Below the pieces are notes generated by a model. That model did no database searches. It had not been told where the DNA came from and was given only the letters and a program-made list of their open reading frames with translations. Source: an uncultured Oscillospiraceae bacterium (GTDB lineage Bacteria; Bacillota; Clostridia; Oscillospirales; Oscillospiraceae). Taken from it: a DNA stretch of 64,000 nt. This document shows, one piece after another, positions 17,901-26,843 of this stretch (positions are counted from its first letter, which is position 1; each line of letters opens with the position of its first letter). The translations under genes were made by a program, and so were the position numbers. The stretch lies in assembly GCA_934590355.1 (NCBI GenBank), contig CAKTOX010000007.1, positions 17,763 through 81,762 of the forward strand, given 5' to 3'.

Positions 17901-18371
17901 TTAGAAATAGATGCCGGCGCTCTCAAAATCGGCCAGCGCATCGCCGACGAGATCGACGTTTGTCGGGGCGATTATATACGCCTGCGCGGAAACGCGCATT
18001 ATCTTTCCGTCAAGGGCATACGCCACGCCCGAAAGAAAATCGAGCAGACGGCGGGCATCGCCCGTGTCGGTGTTTTCCAGATTCATAAGAATCGCCTGAC
18101 GCTGCTTAAGGCTGTCGGCAATTCCGGCCGCCTCGTCATAGCTCGAGGGCTTGGCAAGCTGAAGCTTGGTCTTCTGCTTCTCCGGAGCGGGCGGCGGAGT
18201 GGGTGCGGCCCTGTTCTCGCGGCGGGAAAATGCCGGACGGGGCGGCTCGTAGGTCTCCTCCTCGGGAGCGCGCTCCTGCTCGAGCTCATCCTCGGCAGTG
18301 CTCTCCTCGTTTTCGATATATTCATCATCGTAGGGGTGAATAGCATTGCGTATGTTATCAAAAAACGCCAT
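17901..18371 (-). CDS. sepF: Cell division protein SepF
   Basis: A 156-residue protein with a short amphipathic membrane-binding N-terminus (MAFFDNIRNAI), an acidic and proline-rich linker (residues 15-75) and the SepF core domain (about 76-156, LAKPSSYDEAAGIADSLKQR through GKIMRVSAQAYIIAP). SepF ties FtsZ filaments to the membrane and organises the septum. SD AAAGGAGG precedes the ATG. Its place between yggS and divIVA matches the conserved division cluster. Confidence 0.92.
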   Translation of the reverse strand: MAFFDNIRNAIHPYDDEYIENEESTAEDELEQERAPEEETYEPPRPAFSRRENRAAPTPPPAPEKQKTKLQLAKPSSYDEAAGIADSLKQRQAILMNLENTDTGDARRLLDFLSGVAYALDGKIMRVSAQAYIIAPTNVDLVGDALADFESAGIYF

Positions 18372-18410
18372 GTCACGTCCTCCTTTGCGGTAAATTTGCC
18401 GTGGGCACGC

Positions 18411-19103
18411 TCAGTAATGTCTTGCGCCGAAAATACCCGTGCCGACGCGAACGATATTCGCGCCCTCCTCGATCGCGGTCAGGTAATCCGCACTCATGCC
18501 CATAGATAGATAGTCCATAGAGACATTATCGTATTTTTTTGCTCCAATGTCAACAAAAAGCTGCTTCATGTTGCAAAAATATGGCCGAATTTCGTCGGGC
18601 TCGCGGCAAATCGGGGGTATCGCCATCAGTCCGCGCACCCTCACGGCGGGAAAATCGCCCATTTTCGGCAGGCTCTGCATCAGGCTCTCGGGCGAAAAGC
18701 CGGACTTCGCCGCCTCCGCGCCTATGTTGACCTCAAGCAGGATATCCTGCACGACGCCGAGCTGCGCGGCCTTTTTGTTTATCGCCTCGAGCAGCTCCAT
18801 GCAGTCTACCGACTCGATGAGGCTGACCCTGCCGACGAGGTACTTGACCTTGTTTTTCTGAAGATGCCCGATAAAATGCAGCGGGCAGCCCTCGTAAGCG
18901 CCCTGCCCGAGCTTTTCGGTGAGCTCCTGCACGCGGTTTTCGCCGCAGATGTCAACGCCCGCCTCGATCGCCTCGCGCACGCGGGCGGCATCGTTCATCT
19001 TTGTCGCCGCGCAAAGCCGCACGCTGTCCGGCTCAAGTCCGAGCTGCACGCACTTATCCGCGATGCTTTTTTTCACAGCCAGCACATTTTCCGTAATGCT
19101 CAT
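18411..19103 (-). CDS. yggS: YggS-family PLP homeostasis protein
   Basis: A 230-residue single-domain alpha/beta barrel that binds pyridoxal phosphate. The PLP lysine is K35 in RLCAATKMNDA; the motifs ICGENRVQEL, HFIGHLQKNKVKYL and SMGMSADYLTAIEEGANIVRVGTGIFG are all present. The protein buffers PLP and affects amino-acid pools; it is not a classical enzyme. The ATG at 19103 is preferred over 19121 because GGAAG lies ten bases upstream. It is co-transcribed with sepF, as in most Firmicutes. Confidence 0.92.
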   Translation of the reverse strand: MSITENVLAVKKSIADKCVQLGLEPDSVRLCAATKMNDAARVREAIEAGVDICGENRVQELTEKLGQGAYEGCPLHFIGHLQKNKVKYLVGRVSLIESVDCMELLEAINKKAAQLGVVQDILLEVNIGAEAAKSGFSPESLMQSLPKMGDFPAVRVRGLMAIPPICREPDEIRPYFCNMKQLFVDIGAKKYDNVSMDYLSMGMSADYLTAIEEGANIVRVGTGIFGARHY

Positions 19104-19131
19104 TTCAAAATCACTTCCCATGTTTTTTCGG

Positions 19132-19890
19132 CTATTTTATAATTATCTGCATATTTTGTCGAAGCCTGTCCTCTTTCACGAGATACCAGCCGTCGCCGGT
19201 GAAGATGACCTCGACCTCGTATTTGACGCTCTGCCCTGCGCGCAGGACGCGGACGAAGGCGCCGTCTGTGCCCGTGTGCAGCGCCTCGGCGGGAATTTTT
19301 ATGCCCGCGGCTCGACACAAAACGAGCTCTATCGACATTTTTCGCACGTTTATGACGCTTTCAAGCCCCTCGCGGCAGCGAATGAGCAGCAATTTCTCCG
19401 AGTTTTCGACAATTTCCCCCTCGCAGGGCTCGGGCAGACACAGCGTCACTCTCATTCCCCGTCGAAGATTGTCGAGGCTTGTCGAAGCGTTTGTCGAATC
19501 TGCGCGAAAGTACCAGCCGCCGCTGACGATCTTGCCCGCCGCGCCCTCGGGAACGGAGGGCGAGTAGCTGTCGAAATTTGTCGGCGTTAAGCCCTCGAAA
19601 CCATCAACAAGGCTGCTGAAAACTCCGGCGCAGGGAGCGTACAGCCCCGCGGCAAGCCGCTGCCCGCCGAGCACGCGCCGTCCCGTTTTTATATCCGCAG
19701 CCTCTCCGCACACGACGCACTCCGAGCGCATGACCGTCCCCGTGAGCGTCACGGTCTCACGAAGCTCCGTAAGCTCCGCCGTCACGGTCGCGGGGGCGTT
19801 TTCGCGCAGGTACGCCGATGCGATCCCCCACGCGCACAGTGCGATAAATATCGCGCAGACGGCAGGGCGCAGCGCAGCGCCGCTCCTCAT
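19132..19890 (-). CDS. HlyD-like membrane-anchored periplasmic adaptor protein
   Basis: A 252-residue protein with one N-terminal membrane segment (residues 8-26) and a beta-rich extracytoplasmic part with a lipoyl or barrel-sandwich pattern (LTELRETVTLTGTVMRSE, LAAGLYAPCAGVFSSLVDGFEGL, ALHTGTDGAFVRVLRAGQSVKYEVEV). This resembles HlyD-type adaptors or the YknX/HlyD-like proteins coded beside yggS-sepF in many Clostridia. No partner ABC exporter is nearby, so a role in efflux is doubtful and an envelope or division role is possible. It overlaps hfq by four bases. Confidence 0.7.
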   Translation of the reverse strand: MRSGAALRPAVCAIFIALCAWGIASAYLRENAPATVTAELTELRETVTLTGTVMRSECVVCGEAADIKTGRRVLGGQRLAAGLYAPCAGVFSSLVDGFEGLTPTNFDSYSPSVPEGAAGKIVSGGWYFRADSTNASTSLDNLRRGMRVTLCLPEPCEGEIVENSEKLLLIRCREGLESVINVRKMSIELVLCRAAGIKIPAEALHTGTDGAFVRVLRAGQSVKYEVEVIFTGDGWYLVKEDRLRQNMQIIIK

Positions 19891-20117
19891 TTTTCGCTCG
19901 GCTCAAGCTCAACGGGCTTGGGCGGGATTATCGTAGAGATGGCGTGCTTATAAATAAGCTGCTGCCGCCCGTCCGAGTCGAGAACGACGGTGAAGCCGTC
20001 GAAGGCGCGGACGACGCCGTGCATCTGAAATCCGTTCATGAGAAACACCGTGAGGTTTACCCGCTCGCGGCGCACCCGATTGAGAAAAGCGTCCTGAAGG
20101 TTTTGTGTCTTTTGCAT
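19887..20117 (-). CDS. hfq: RNA chaperone Hfq
   Basis: A 76-residue Sm-like protein. Sm1 (QDAFLNRVRRERVNLTVFLM, FQMHGVVRAFDGFTVVL) and Sm2 (YKHAISTI) motifs are complete, including the glutamine near residue 8 and the KH pair that bind U-rich RNA. It forms a hexamer that helps small RNAs pair with mRNAs. The C-terminus is short, as in Gram-positive Hfq. It lies 48 bases after miaA, the classic miaA-hfq pairing. Confidence 0.96.
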   Translation of the reverse strand: MQKTQNLQDAFLNRVRRERVNLTVFLMNGFQMHGVVRAFDGFTVVLDSDGRQQLIYKHAISTIIPPKPVELEPSEK

Positions 20118-20165
20118 GATGCGTGCTCCCGTCTATGTATAATTTGTCCCATAGGACGGTTTATA

Positions 20166-21113
20166 TCATAAACCACGCGAGTGCAAAAATTCGGTCGAAA
20201 GCCGCCGCGCCTCGGCAAAGTCGGGCGCCGTGCTCCAACGCAGCCAGAAAATATCCTCATCGCGCCGAAGCCACGTGAGCTGGCGCTTTGCGTAGCGGCG
20301 GGACGAGAGCTTTATGAGCTCCGTTGCCTCGTCCATGCTCATTTGCCCCGCAAAATACGCGGCGGGCTCTTTATAGCCTATGGCCTGCATCGCGGTGCTC
20401 TCGGGCGAAAGCCCCGCGTCGAGAAGGCGCTTTACCTCATCATACAGCCCCATGCGCACCATCTCGTCCACGCGGGCGTTTATCCTGTCGTACAGCTCCT
20501 GTCTGTCCTCAAAGCACAGAGCGATCTTCGCCGCGTCGTATCTTTTCTCGCGCAGCTTCGTTTCGCGGTCGTGCTCGGTGATGGTCCTGCCGGTGAGCTC
20601 ATAGACCTCGATGGCGCGCACGATGCGTCTTTTGTCGGCGGGGTGGAGCTTCTCGGCGCGCTCAGGGTCAAAGCCGCGCAGCCTTTCGAGCATCGCCTCG
20701 CCGCCTGTCGTGTCGTACTGTCTGCCGAGGGCTTCGCGCAGGGCGTTATCCTGCTCGTTTTCGGCAAAATCGAGCCCCGCGATGAGCGAGTCGATGTATA
20801 GATTCGTGCCGCCCGCGACGATGGGGAGCTTGCCGCGCGCGAGAATATCGTCAATGCACGCGCTCGCCTGCTCGACGTAGCGCGAGACGGAGTACGCCTC
20901 AAAGGGCGAGGCAACGTCGAGCATATGGTGGGGCACGCCCTGCATTTCCCGCTGCGTCACCTTCGCCGTGCCGATGTCCATGCCCCTGTATATCTGCATG
21001 GAGTCCGCCGACACTATCTCGCCGCCGAGCTCCCTTGCAAGCTCCACGGAAAGGCGGGTCTTGCCGGTCGCGGTCGGGCCGGTTATAACGGCAATTTTGG
21101 GTTTATTCATCAT
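20166..21113 (-). CDS. miaA: tRNA dimethylallyltransferase MiaA
   Basis: A 315-residue enzyme that adds dimethylallyl to A37 of tRNAs reading UNN codons, the substrate for MiaB. The P-loop GPTATGKT, the catalytic aspartate region SADSMQIYRGMDIGTAKVT, GGTNLYIDSL and the C-terminal SSRRYAKRQLTWLRR are all visible. It overlaps the mutL stop (ATGATG; either ATG at 21113 or 21110 is possible), giving coupled translation. miaB is close by but on the other strand. Confidence 0.95.
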   Translation of the reverse strand: MMNKPKIAVITGPTATGKTRLSVELARELGGEIVSADSMQIYRGMDIGTAKVTQREMQGVPHHMLDVASPFEAYSVSRYVEQASACIDDILARGKLPIVAGGTNLYIDSLIAGLDFAENEQDNALREALGRQYDTTGGEAMLERLRGFDPERAEKLHPADKRRIVRAIEVYELTGRTITEHDRETKLREKRYDAAKIALCFEDRQELYDRINARVDEMVRMGLYDEVKRLLDAGLSPESTAMQAIGYKEPAAYFAGQMSMDEATELIKLSSRRYAKRQLTWLRRDEDIFWLRWSTAPDFAEARRLSTEFLHSRGL

Positions 21114-23110
21114 ACTATCCTGCTGAAAAATTTGTCGAGCTGCTTCTTCGTGAGCGAGGCGGAGACGGGTCTGCCGTGGGGGCAGTATTTGACCTCACCC
21201 GCAACGACCGCCGCCGCGATGCGCTCAAGCTCGCGCACGTCGTGCTTCCTGCCCGCCTTTATCGCCGCCTTGCACGCGACGGTGTGGAGAATTTCGTCCC
21301 GCGCACCCTCGGGGCTGAGGCTGTTTGCGCGCAGCTTGCCGCATATCTCCTCGATCGTGCTCGCAGCCTCGGGCGGGTCAATGTCGTCCGGCAGAGCGCG
21401 CACGGCGTATTCCGACGCGCCGAAGGGCTCTATCTCAAAGCCGAGCCTGTCGAAAAGCGTCGAATTGTGCTCTATCGTTTCCGCGTCCGGCGCGGTCGGC
21501 TTTATGATAACGGGCGCAAGGAGGGTCTGGCTCATTATGCTGCGCTCCTGCGCCTTGAGCCTGTCGAATATCATGCGCTCGTGCGCGGCGTGCTTGTCGA
21601 TAAGAAGCATCTCCTCGCCGAGCTCGGCAATGATATAAGTGTCCAAAACCTCGCCCACGACGCGAAATCCCGCCGTCTGAGCGTGCTCGGAAAGCTGCTC
21701 CTGCGCGGGTTCTTCGGCAGATTTTGTCGAAACCTGTGTTGAAAAGGTCGAAAACATCTCCCGATTTTCGCTTTTTGTCGAATTTTCCTCGGTTTTTTCG
21801 ACATTTTTTGAGTTTTCATCATTCTTCGGCAGCGTTTTTTCGGTTATTGGCGCGGCGCTGTCGTAAGGCGTCGAAATTCGCTCGCGCCGTGTCGGGGGCT
21901 GCGAAAAAGCGTCGGGCTTTGTCGAATAAATTGTCGAAGCGTTTGTCGAAAGCTTATCCTGCGCGTGATACTCCGAGCTTGAGCGCAAAACGGGACGCGC
22001 CGGGGCTTTTTCCTCACTTTTTTCCCTGTATTCACTCGCGCTCATGCTTTGGAAAAAGTCCGCCTTGGGCGCTGCGACGGCGCGCCGCGTGCCCTCGGAA
22101 AGGCTTATCTCGATGGGCTTGGACTCGGCCTCGAGGGCCGCGCGCACGGCCTGATAAACAAGGTCAAAGACCTTTCTTTCGTCGGAGAACTTGACCTCGG
22201 TTTTCGCGGGGTGAACGTTCACGTCAACGGCGGCGTTGGACAGCGAAACGTACATGACGCAGGACGGAAAGCGCCCCGTCAGGAGCGTATTTTTATACGC
22301 CTGCTCGACCGCAGCCTGCAAAAGCGCGGACTTTATATATCTGCCGTTGCAGTAAAAATGCTGGTTTGCGCGGTTGCCGCGCCCCGCCGCGGGAGATGAG
22401 GTGAAGCCCTCGACGCTCATGCTCTCGCGCTCGCCGGAGACTGGCAGCATGGCGCCTGCCGTGTCGCGGCCGAGCAGGGAATACACCGCCGACTCCGCTC
22501 TGCCGTCGCCGGGGGTGAAAAAGACCTCCTCGCCGTCTCGTTTGCATCTGACGGAAACGTCGGGTCTGCCGAGCGCCTCGTTGAGCGCCGCCGTGATGCA
22601 CGCGGTGGCCTCCGAGCGGTCGGACTTGAGGAACTTGAGCCGCGCGGGGGTGTTGTGGAAAATATCGCGCACGGTGATGGTCGTGCCCTCGGGGCAGCCG
22701 CACGGGAGCATATCGACGATATCGCCGCCCTCGACCGTGACCTTTGTGCCCTCCGCGGCGCCCTTTTCGCGCGTAATAAGCTCGATTCGGCTGACCGCCG
22801 CTATCGCCGCAAGCGCCTCGCCGCGAAAGCCCATCGTGCCGATGGCCTCAAGGCCCTTTTCGTCGCGCAGCTTGCTCGTTGCGTGCCGCGTGAACGCGAT
22901 GCCCGCGTCCTCGGGGCTCATGCCGCAGCCGTCGTCGCTTATTCTTATGTATGTTGCGCCGCCGCCCTTAAACTCGACCGTCACCTTTCGTGCGCCCGCG
23001 TCGAAGGAGTTTTCGATCAGCTCCTTTATTACCGACGCCGGCCTCTCGACGACCTCGCCCGCTGCGATCATGTCCGCAACAAGCGGCGGGAGTATATTTA
23101 TCCGTGTCAT
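21110..23110 (-). CDS. mutL: DNA mismatch repair protein MutL
   Basis: A 666-residue protein. The GHKL ATPase is complete: VIKELIENSFDAGA, ISDDGCGM, TMGFRGEALAAI. A proline- and serine-rich linker with several STK and SRE patches spans about residues 345-480. The C-terminal endonuclease region carries DKHAAHERMIFD, a variant of DQHA-x2-E-x4-E, and YCPHGRP, so a nicking MutL of the MutH-less type is expected; the K and final D replacements are notable. The ATG at 23110 (MTRINIL) is chosen over upstream starts because GAGG lies 7 bases before it. Confidence 0.95.
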   Translation of the reverse strand: MTRINILPPLVADMIAAGEVVERPASVIKELIENSFDAGARKVTVEFKGGGATYIRISDDGCGMSPEDAGIAFTRHATSKLRDEKGLEAIGTMGFRGEALAAIAAVSRIELITREKGAAEGTKVTVEGGDIVDMLPCGCPEGTTITVRDIFHNTPARLKFLKSDRSEATACITAALNEALGRPDVSVRCKRDGEEVFFTPGDGRAESAVYSLLGRDTAGAMLPVSGERESMSVEGFTSSPAAGRGNRANQHFYCNGRYIKSALLQAAVEQAYKNTLLTGRFPSCVMYVSLSNAAVDVNVHPAKTEVKFSDERKVFDLVYQAVRAALEAESKPIEISLSEGTRRAVAAPKADFFQSMSASEYREKSEEKAPARPVLRSSSEYHAQDKLSTNASTIYSTKPDAFSQPPTRRERISTPYDSAAPITEKTLPKNDENSKNVEKTEENSTKSENREMFSTFSTQVSTKSAEEPAQEQLSEHAQTAGFRVVGEVLDTYIIAELGEEMLLIDKHAAHERMIFDRLKAQERSIMSQTLLAPVIIKPTAPDAETIEHNSTLFDRLGFEIEPFGASEYAVRALPDDIDPPEAASTIEEICGKLRANSLSPEGARDEILHTVACKAAIKAGRKHDVRELERIAAAVVAGEVKYCPHGRPVSASLTKKQLDKFFSRIV

Positions 23111-23144
23111 ATCCTGACCTCTTTTTTGATCTCGTTTTTTTAAT

Positions 23145-23900
23145 CTCGTTTTTACGCACCTGCCGATACGCATATTGCGGTCGCTCGGTTACGAGAGTGC
23201 CGACAAAACCGCAAGTACCGCGCTGCCCGTGGGTGTTGCCTTAGTCGGCAGTCCGTCACCGTACTTGCGATATAAAATTTGCTCCATTGTCCGTGGCGCT
23301 ATCGGCTTCCCCTTGAGGGGAAGCTGTCAGCGATAGCTGACTGATGAGGTGAATTAGAGTCTTACAATGAGGAAATATAAACACCTCATCCGGCTCTCCG
23401 CTTCGCTCCGACCCACCTTCCCCTCAAGGGGAAGGCAATGCCGTGGAAATTACGCTGCCGTGTCTTTTCGGCATTTCAAACAGCCAAAACTACTGACCCT
23501 GCGGGCGAGCAATGCTCGCCCCTACGGCATAGTCTGCACCATTGCCTCCCTTGTGCAAAGGGAGGTGGGTCGGCGCAAGCCGAGCCTGAGGGATTGTCTG
23601 TTGTGGGCTGCTATGCACCACGATAGTGCGCGGCAGATATGGTTTCCTCCGAACTTTCGACACCGTGTCCACGCAATAACCGCATTCGTAGGAGCGTCAA
23701 AGCGGGAACAAAAAACGATCCCTCAGTCAGCTAACGCTGACAGCTCACTTTACGCAAGGGAGCCAATGACGCACCCCGATAGTGCGACAGCTTTACGGTT
23801 TAGTCGGAATTTTCGTAACCGTGCAAGCGCAATAACCGTATCGGTAAAATCTAAAGGCGAACCGCCCCTCGCGGCGAGCGAGTGGAATAATAGAGTTATT
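23145..23900. repeat. Intergenic repeat mosaic (A, A', B, half D, C with A inside, A)
   Basis: No gene is supported. An A arm next to mutL, an A' arm, a B repeat (23304-23436), linker, the first half of D (23501-23527) fused to a C repeat (about 23544-23765) that again carries A sequence inside, and a final A arm before miaB. A 183-codon open frame here is only repeat read-through. Confidence 0.85.
23304..23527. mobile_element. Composite repeat B-linker-D, copy 2 (D truncated)
   Basis: B (23304-23436), the same linker (through CATTTCAAACAGCCAAAAC) and only the GGGCGAGCAATGCTCGCCC end of D. The second D hairpin is missing and a C repeat follows. Confidence 0.65.
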
Positions 23901-23921
23901 ATACATGATTTATGTTGAAAA

Positions 23922-23949
23922 TTCCACTGATTTTATGTTAATATATAAT
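23922..23949 (+). promoter_or_regulatory. Possible promoter of miaB
   Basis: A clear TATAAT (23944-23949) with only a weak -35 (TTCCAC, 23922-23927, 16-base spacer). A TTGAAA at 23915-23920 is too far away. Confidence 0.4.
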
Positions 23950-23978
23950 GTACTTTTATTATCAGCGAGGGAAGCTAA

Positions 23979-25397
23979 ATGGCATACGAAAGAAAAGAGA
24001 TAAGCATCGCGGACATTCGCCGTCAGGAGGATATTTGCCGCGAGATTTACGATAGATTCGTCAGCGAAAAGCACTGCCCGCTTGCGATGGTGGACACCTA
24101 CGGCTGCCAGCAGAACGAGGCCGACAGCGAAAAGATACGCGGCTACCTTGCCGAGATGGGCTACGGCTTCACGCAGGACGAGTTTGAGGCCGACATCATC
24201 GTCGTCAACACCTGCGCGGTGCGCGAGCACGCCGAAATGCGCGTTCTCGGCAACGTCGGTCAGCTCAACCACAGCAAGAAGCAGCGCCCGGGTCAGATAA
24301 TCGCCGTGTGCGGCTGCATGGTGCAGCAGGAGCATATGCTTGAGAAGATAAAGAAGTCCTACCCCGTCGTTGACCTCGCCTTCGGCCCGCACGACCTGTG
24401 GCATTTCCCCGAGCTTCTGCTCAAGACCATGAGCGGCCGCAAGCGCGTTTTCGCAACCGAGCGCACCGACGGCTACGTTGCCGAGGGTATGCCGCAAAAG
24501 CGCGATTCCGGCGTGAAGGCGTGGCTGTCGATCATGTACGGCTGCAACAATTTCTGCACCTACTGCGTCGTGCCCTACGTGCGCGGCAGGGAGCGCTCAC
24601 GCCGTCCCGAGGACATCGTCGCCGAGGCACGCGAGCTCGTCGCATCGGGCGTCAAGGACATCACCCTGCTCGGTCAGAACGTCAACTCCTACGGCAGAGA
24701 CCTCGGCACGGGCGTCGATTTTGCCGACCTCATCGCCATGATAAACGACATTCCCGGCGACTTCCTCATCCGCTTCATGACGAGCCACCCCAAGGACGCC
24801 ACCGAGAAGCTCTTTAGGACCATGGCGCAGTGCTCCAAGTGCGCTCACCAGCTCCACCTGCCCGTGCAGTCCGGCAACGACCGCGTGCTCAGGGCGATGA
24901 ACAGAAGCTACACCGCCGAGAAGTATCTCGCTCAGGTCGAGCTTGCGCGCAGCTATATGCCCGACCTCGTGCTCACCACAGACATCATCGTCGGCTTCCC
25001 CGGCGAGACGGACGAGGAGTTCGAGGACACGATAAGGCTCTGCGACAAGGTGCGCTATGACGCGATGTTCACCTTCATCTACTCCAAGCGCGTCGGCACC
25101 CCTGCCGCGTCGATGCCCGACGCCGCCACCCGCGAGGATAAGCAGCGCCGCTTCGACAGACTTCTGGACGCGGCAAACAGGGTCTCCGCGGAAAAGCACG
25201 CCGAGTATATCGGCAAGACCGTGCGCGTGCTCGTTGACGGCGAGACCGGCAAGGCAGAATATAACCTCTCCTCGCGCACAAACGGCGGCCGCCTCGTGCA
25301 TCTTGCAGGCGACCCCGCGCTCATAGGAACATTCACGGACGTTAAAATAACTTCGGGCAACACCTGGGCCCTATACGGAAAGGTTGAGGAAGAATGA
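23979..25397 (+). CDS. miaB: tRNA-2-methylthio-N6-dimethylallyladenosine synthase MiaB
   Basis: A 472-residue radical-SAM methylthiotransferase that converts i6A37 to ms2i6A37. The N-terminal UPF0004 cluster cysteines are in YGCQQNEADSE, NTCAVREHAE and CGCMVQQE; the radical-SAM CxxxCxxC is GCNNFCTYCVVPYVRGRERSR; a TRAM RNA-binding domain lies at about 405-470. SD GAGGGAAG precedes the ATG at 23979. It overlaps the next gene by four bases. In many Clostridia miaB heads a miaB-mutS-mutL-miaA-hfq cluster; here it is inverted relative to mutL and mutS. Confidence 0.96.
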   Translation: MAYERKEISIADIRRQEDICREIYDRFVSEKHCPLAMVDTYGCQQNEADSEKIRGYLAEMGYGFTQDEFEADIIVVNTCAVREHAEMRVLGNVGQLNHSKKQRPGQIIAVCGCMVQQEHMLEKIKKSYPVVDLAFGPHDLWHFPELLLKTMSGRKRVFATERTDGYVAEGMPQKRDSGVKAWLSIMYGCNNFCTYCVVPYVRGRERSRRPEDIVAEARELVASGVKDITLLGQNVNSYGRDLGTGVDFADLIAMINDIPGDFLIRFMTSHPKDATEKLFRTMAQCSKCAHQLHLPVQSGNDRVLRAMNRSYTAEKYLAQVELARSYMPDLVLTTDIIVGFPGETDEEFEDTIRLCDKVRYDAMFTFIYSKRVGTPAASMPDAATREDKQRRFDRLLDAANRVSAEKHAEYIGKTVRVLVDGETGKAEYNLSSRTNGGRLVHLAGDPALIGTFTDVKITSGNTWALYGKVEEE

Positions 25398-25939
25398 AAA
25401 GTGAAAAGCTCAAGAGGTACAAGGTAACGCAGTCGATACGCTTCCCGTCGAACATCATGAAGATATTCTTCTATGCGGGTCTGGCGTTGCTGCCGATAAG
25501 CGTCATCGTTATTCTGCTCGGACTGTTCATCGACGCGCTCTCGGCCGTGCGCGGGCTTGCGATCATAATATGCATACTGTCCGTCATCTGGCTGTTTGCC
25601 GCGCGGTTTATCTCCGAAACCACCTTCGGACTGGCTAACGTCTCGTTTACCGAGCAGTGCATCATTTTCCGCACAGGCGGCGCCGACAGTGAGGAGCACA
25701 GGCTCAATTGGGCAGACGCCGTCGCCTGCGGCATGGAGAAAACGCGCCTGTCGTGGTGGTGCTACGTCTCCGACCACGAGCTCAGCGAGAAGGAAAAGCG
25801 CGAATTCCCCGAGTTTGTCGAGAAGGGCGTATTTTACTTCGCCTACGCCGACAACACATGGGAGGAGCTCATGCAGTTTGTCCCCGAAAGGCTCCGCGCC
25901 GACCTCGAAGCCGCCAAGTCCGCCTCCGGAGTTATTTGA
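25394..25939 (+). CDS. Small membrane protein with possible PH-like domain
   Basis: Not firmly recognised. The 181-residue protein has two membrane helices (about 26-48 and 53-75) followed by a cytoplasmic beta-rich stretch (VSFTEQCIIFRTGGADSEEHRLNWADAVACG) ending in a helix (TWEELMQFVPERLRADLEAA). This two-helix plus PH-like layout resembles YcxB-type proteins of unknown role. Translation is coupled to miaB by ATGA overlap. The stop is followed directly by an A repeat (GGCGCTTTGAGGC). Confidence 0.7.
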   Translation: MKSEKLKRYKVTQSIRFPSNIMKIFFYAGLALLPISVIVILLGLFIDALSAVRGLAIIICILSVIWLFAARFISETTFGLANVSFTEQCIIFRTGGADSEEHRLNWADAVACGMEKTRLSWWCYVSDHELSEKEKREFPEFVEKGVFYFAYADNTWEELMQFVPERLRADLEAAKSASGVI

Positions 25940-26043
25940 CGGCGCTTTGAGGCAGTCACGGATACGCATTTCGCGGCGAGCAGCGTGTTCACGCAATAAA
26001 TGTATAAATACAGCGCTGAAGCGCTATTAAAAAGGATGTGTCA

Positions 26044-26559
26044 ATGGATAACAAGATCAGTACGAAAAAGATGATAGTGTGCGCGATGCTTGTCGCGTTC
26101 GACGTGATTTTCACGCGCGTTTTGGCGCTGAACCTGCCGCTGACGAAAATTGGGCTCGGCTTTGCGGCCGTGGCGGTGTGCGGCATGGCGTACGGCCCTG
26201 TGTGGGCGGCGGTGTGCGCGGGGCTGGGCGACCTGATCGGCTCGCTGCTGTTCCCGACGGGGGCGTATTTCCCCGGCTTCACCCTTACCGCAGCGGTCGG
26301 CGGCGCGATCTTCGGCCTCGCTCTGCACAAGCAGCGCCCCGGCGTTCTGCGCTGCTTTCTCACCGCGCTGTGCAACGGCGTCGTTGTGTCGATGGTTTTG
26401 AACACTGCGATGATCTCGTTCGTGTTCGGGCCGAAGCTGTGGCCGCTGTTCATGACGCGCCTGCCGCAGTTCGGCGTGATGCTCGCTGTGCAGACGCTCG
26501 TGCTCGTGTGCCTGACCCGCTCCGACACCCTGTACGGCAAAATAATGACGCTCAGATAA
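26044..26559 (+). CDS. folT: Folate-type ECF transporter S component (FolT-like)
   Basis: A 171-residue protein with six hydrophobic segments. The N-terminal stretch (KKMIVCAMLVAFDVIFTRVLALNLPLTKIGLGF) and AYGPVWAAVCAGLGDLIGSLLFPTGAYFPGFTLTA fit FolT-family S components, which bind folate and dock on a shared EcfAA'T energising module. No such module is in the window. The ATG at 26044 is preferred to a GTG at 26038; AAGGA is 6-8 bases upstream. The gene ends at a strong terminator, after which element T is inserted. Substrate assignment is by similarity. Confidence 0.8.
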   Translation: MDNKISTKKMIVCAMLVAFDVIFTRVLALNLPLTKIGLGFAAVAVCGMAYGPVWAAVCAGLGDLIGSLLFPTGAYFPGFTLTAAVGGAIFGLALHKQRPGVLRCFLTALCNGVVVSMVLNTAMISFVFGPKLWPLFMTRLPQFGVMLAVQTLVLVCLTRSDTLYGKIMTLR

Positions 26560-26591
26560 AAAAAGACACCCTCGTGAGGGTGTCTTTTTTT
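26558..26591. terminator. folT terminator (left partner of element T)
   Basis: GACACCCT pairs with AGGGTGTC (loop CGTG), flanked by seven A and seven T. A second hairpin with the same stem but a different loop (GAGA) lies at 26812-26842, on the other side of element T. Confidence 0.93.
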
Positions 26592-26842
26592 CAGCGCAAC
26601 AAAAAAGTCTGTGACTTTTTTGCACGCTGAAAAAAACGCCACATTTTTTGTGAAGCTTACGCTTCACGAAAAATCTCGCTACGCTCGTCAAAAAGCCTGA
26701 TAGCTCAGGCATTTTTGATGGCTATGATCCAACTTGAGGCGGGCCTTGCCCCCTCAAACTCCCCCGCTGCGCGGTTGTTTTTCCTCAGCAGCACAGGTTT
26801 TTGGACAGTCTAAAAAAGACACCCGAGAGGGTGTCTTTTTTA
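26592..26842 (+). mobile_element. Element T, copy 1, with duplicated terminator hairpin
   Basis: A non-coding core of about 220 bases begins CAGCG with a hairpin (AAAAAAGTC..GACTTTTTT), continues with GTGAAGC/GCTTCAC and GCCTGATAGCTCAGGC hairpins and a CCCCCGC-rich end, and closes with GACAGTC. It is followed by a second version of the folT terminator (GACACCC, loop GAGA, GGGTGTC). Copies 2 and 3 have the same core with different flanking hairpins. Confidence 0.75.
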
Positions 26843-26843
26843 T

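Noticed and set aside
23367..23918. A 183-codon open frame
   Set aside because: Made only of B, D, C and A repeat sequence.
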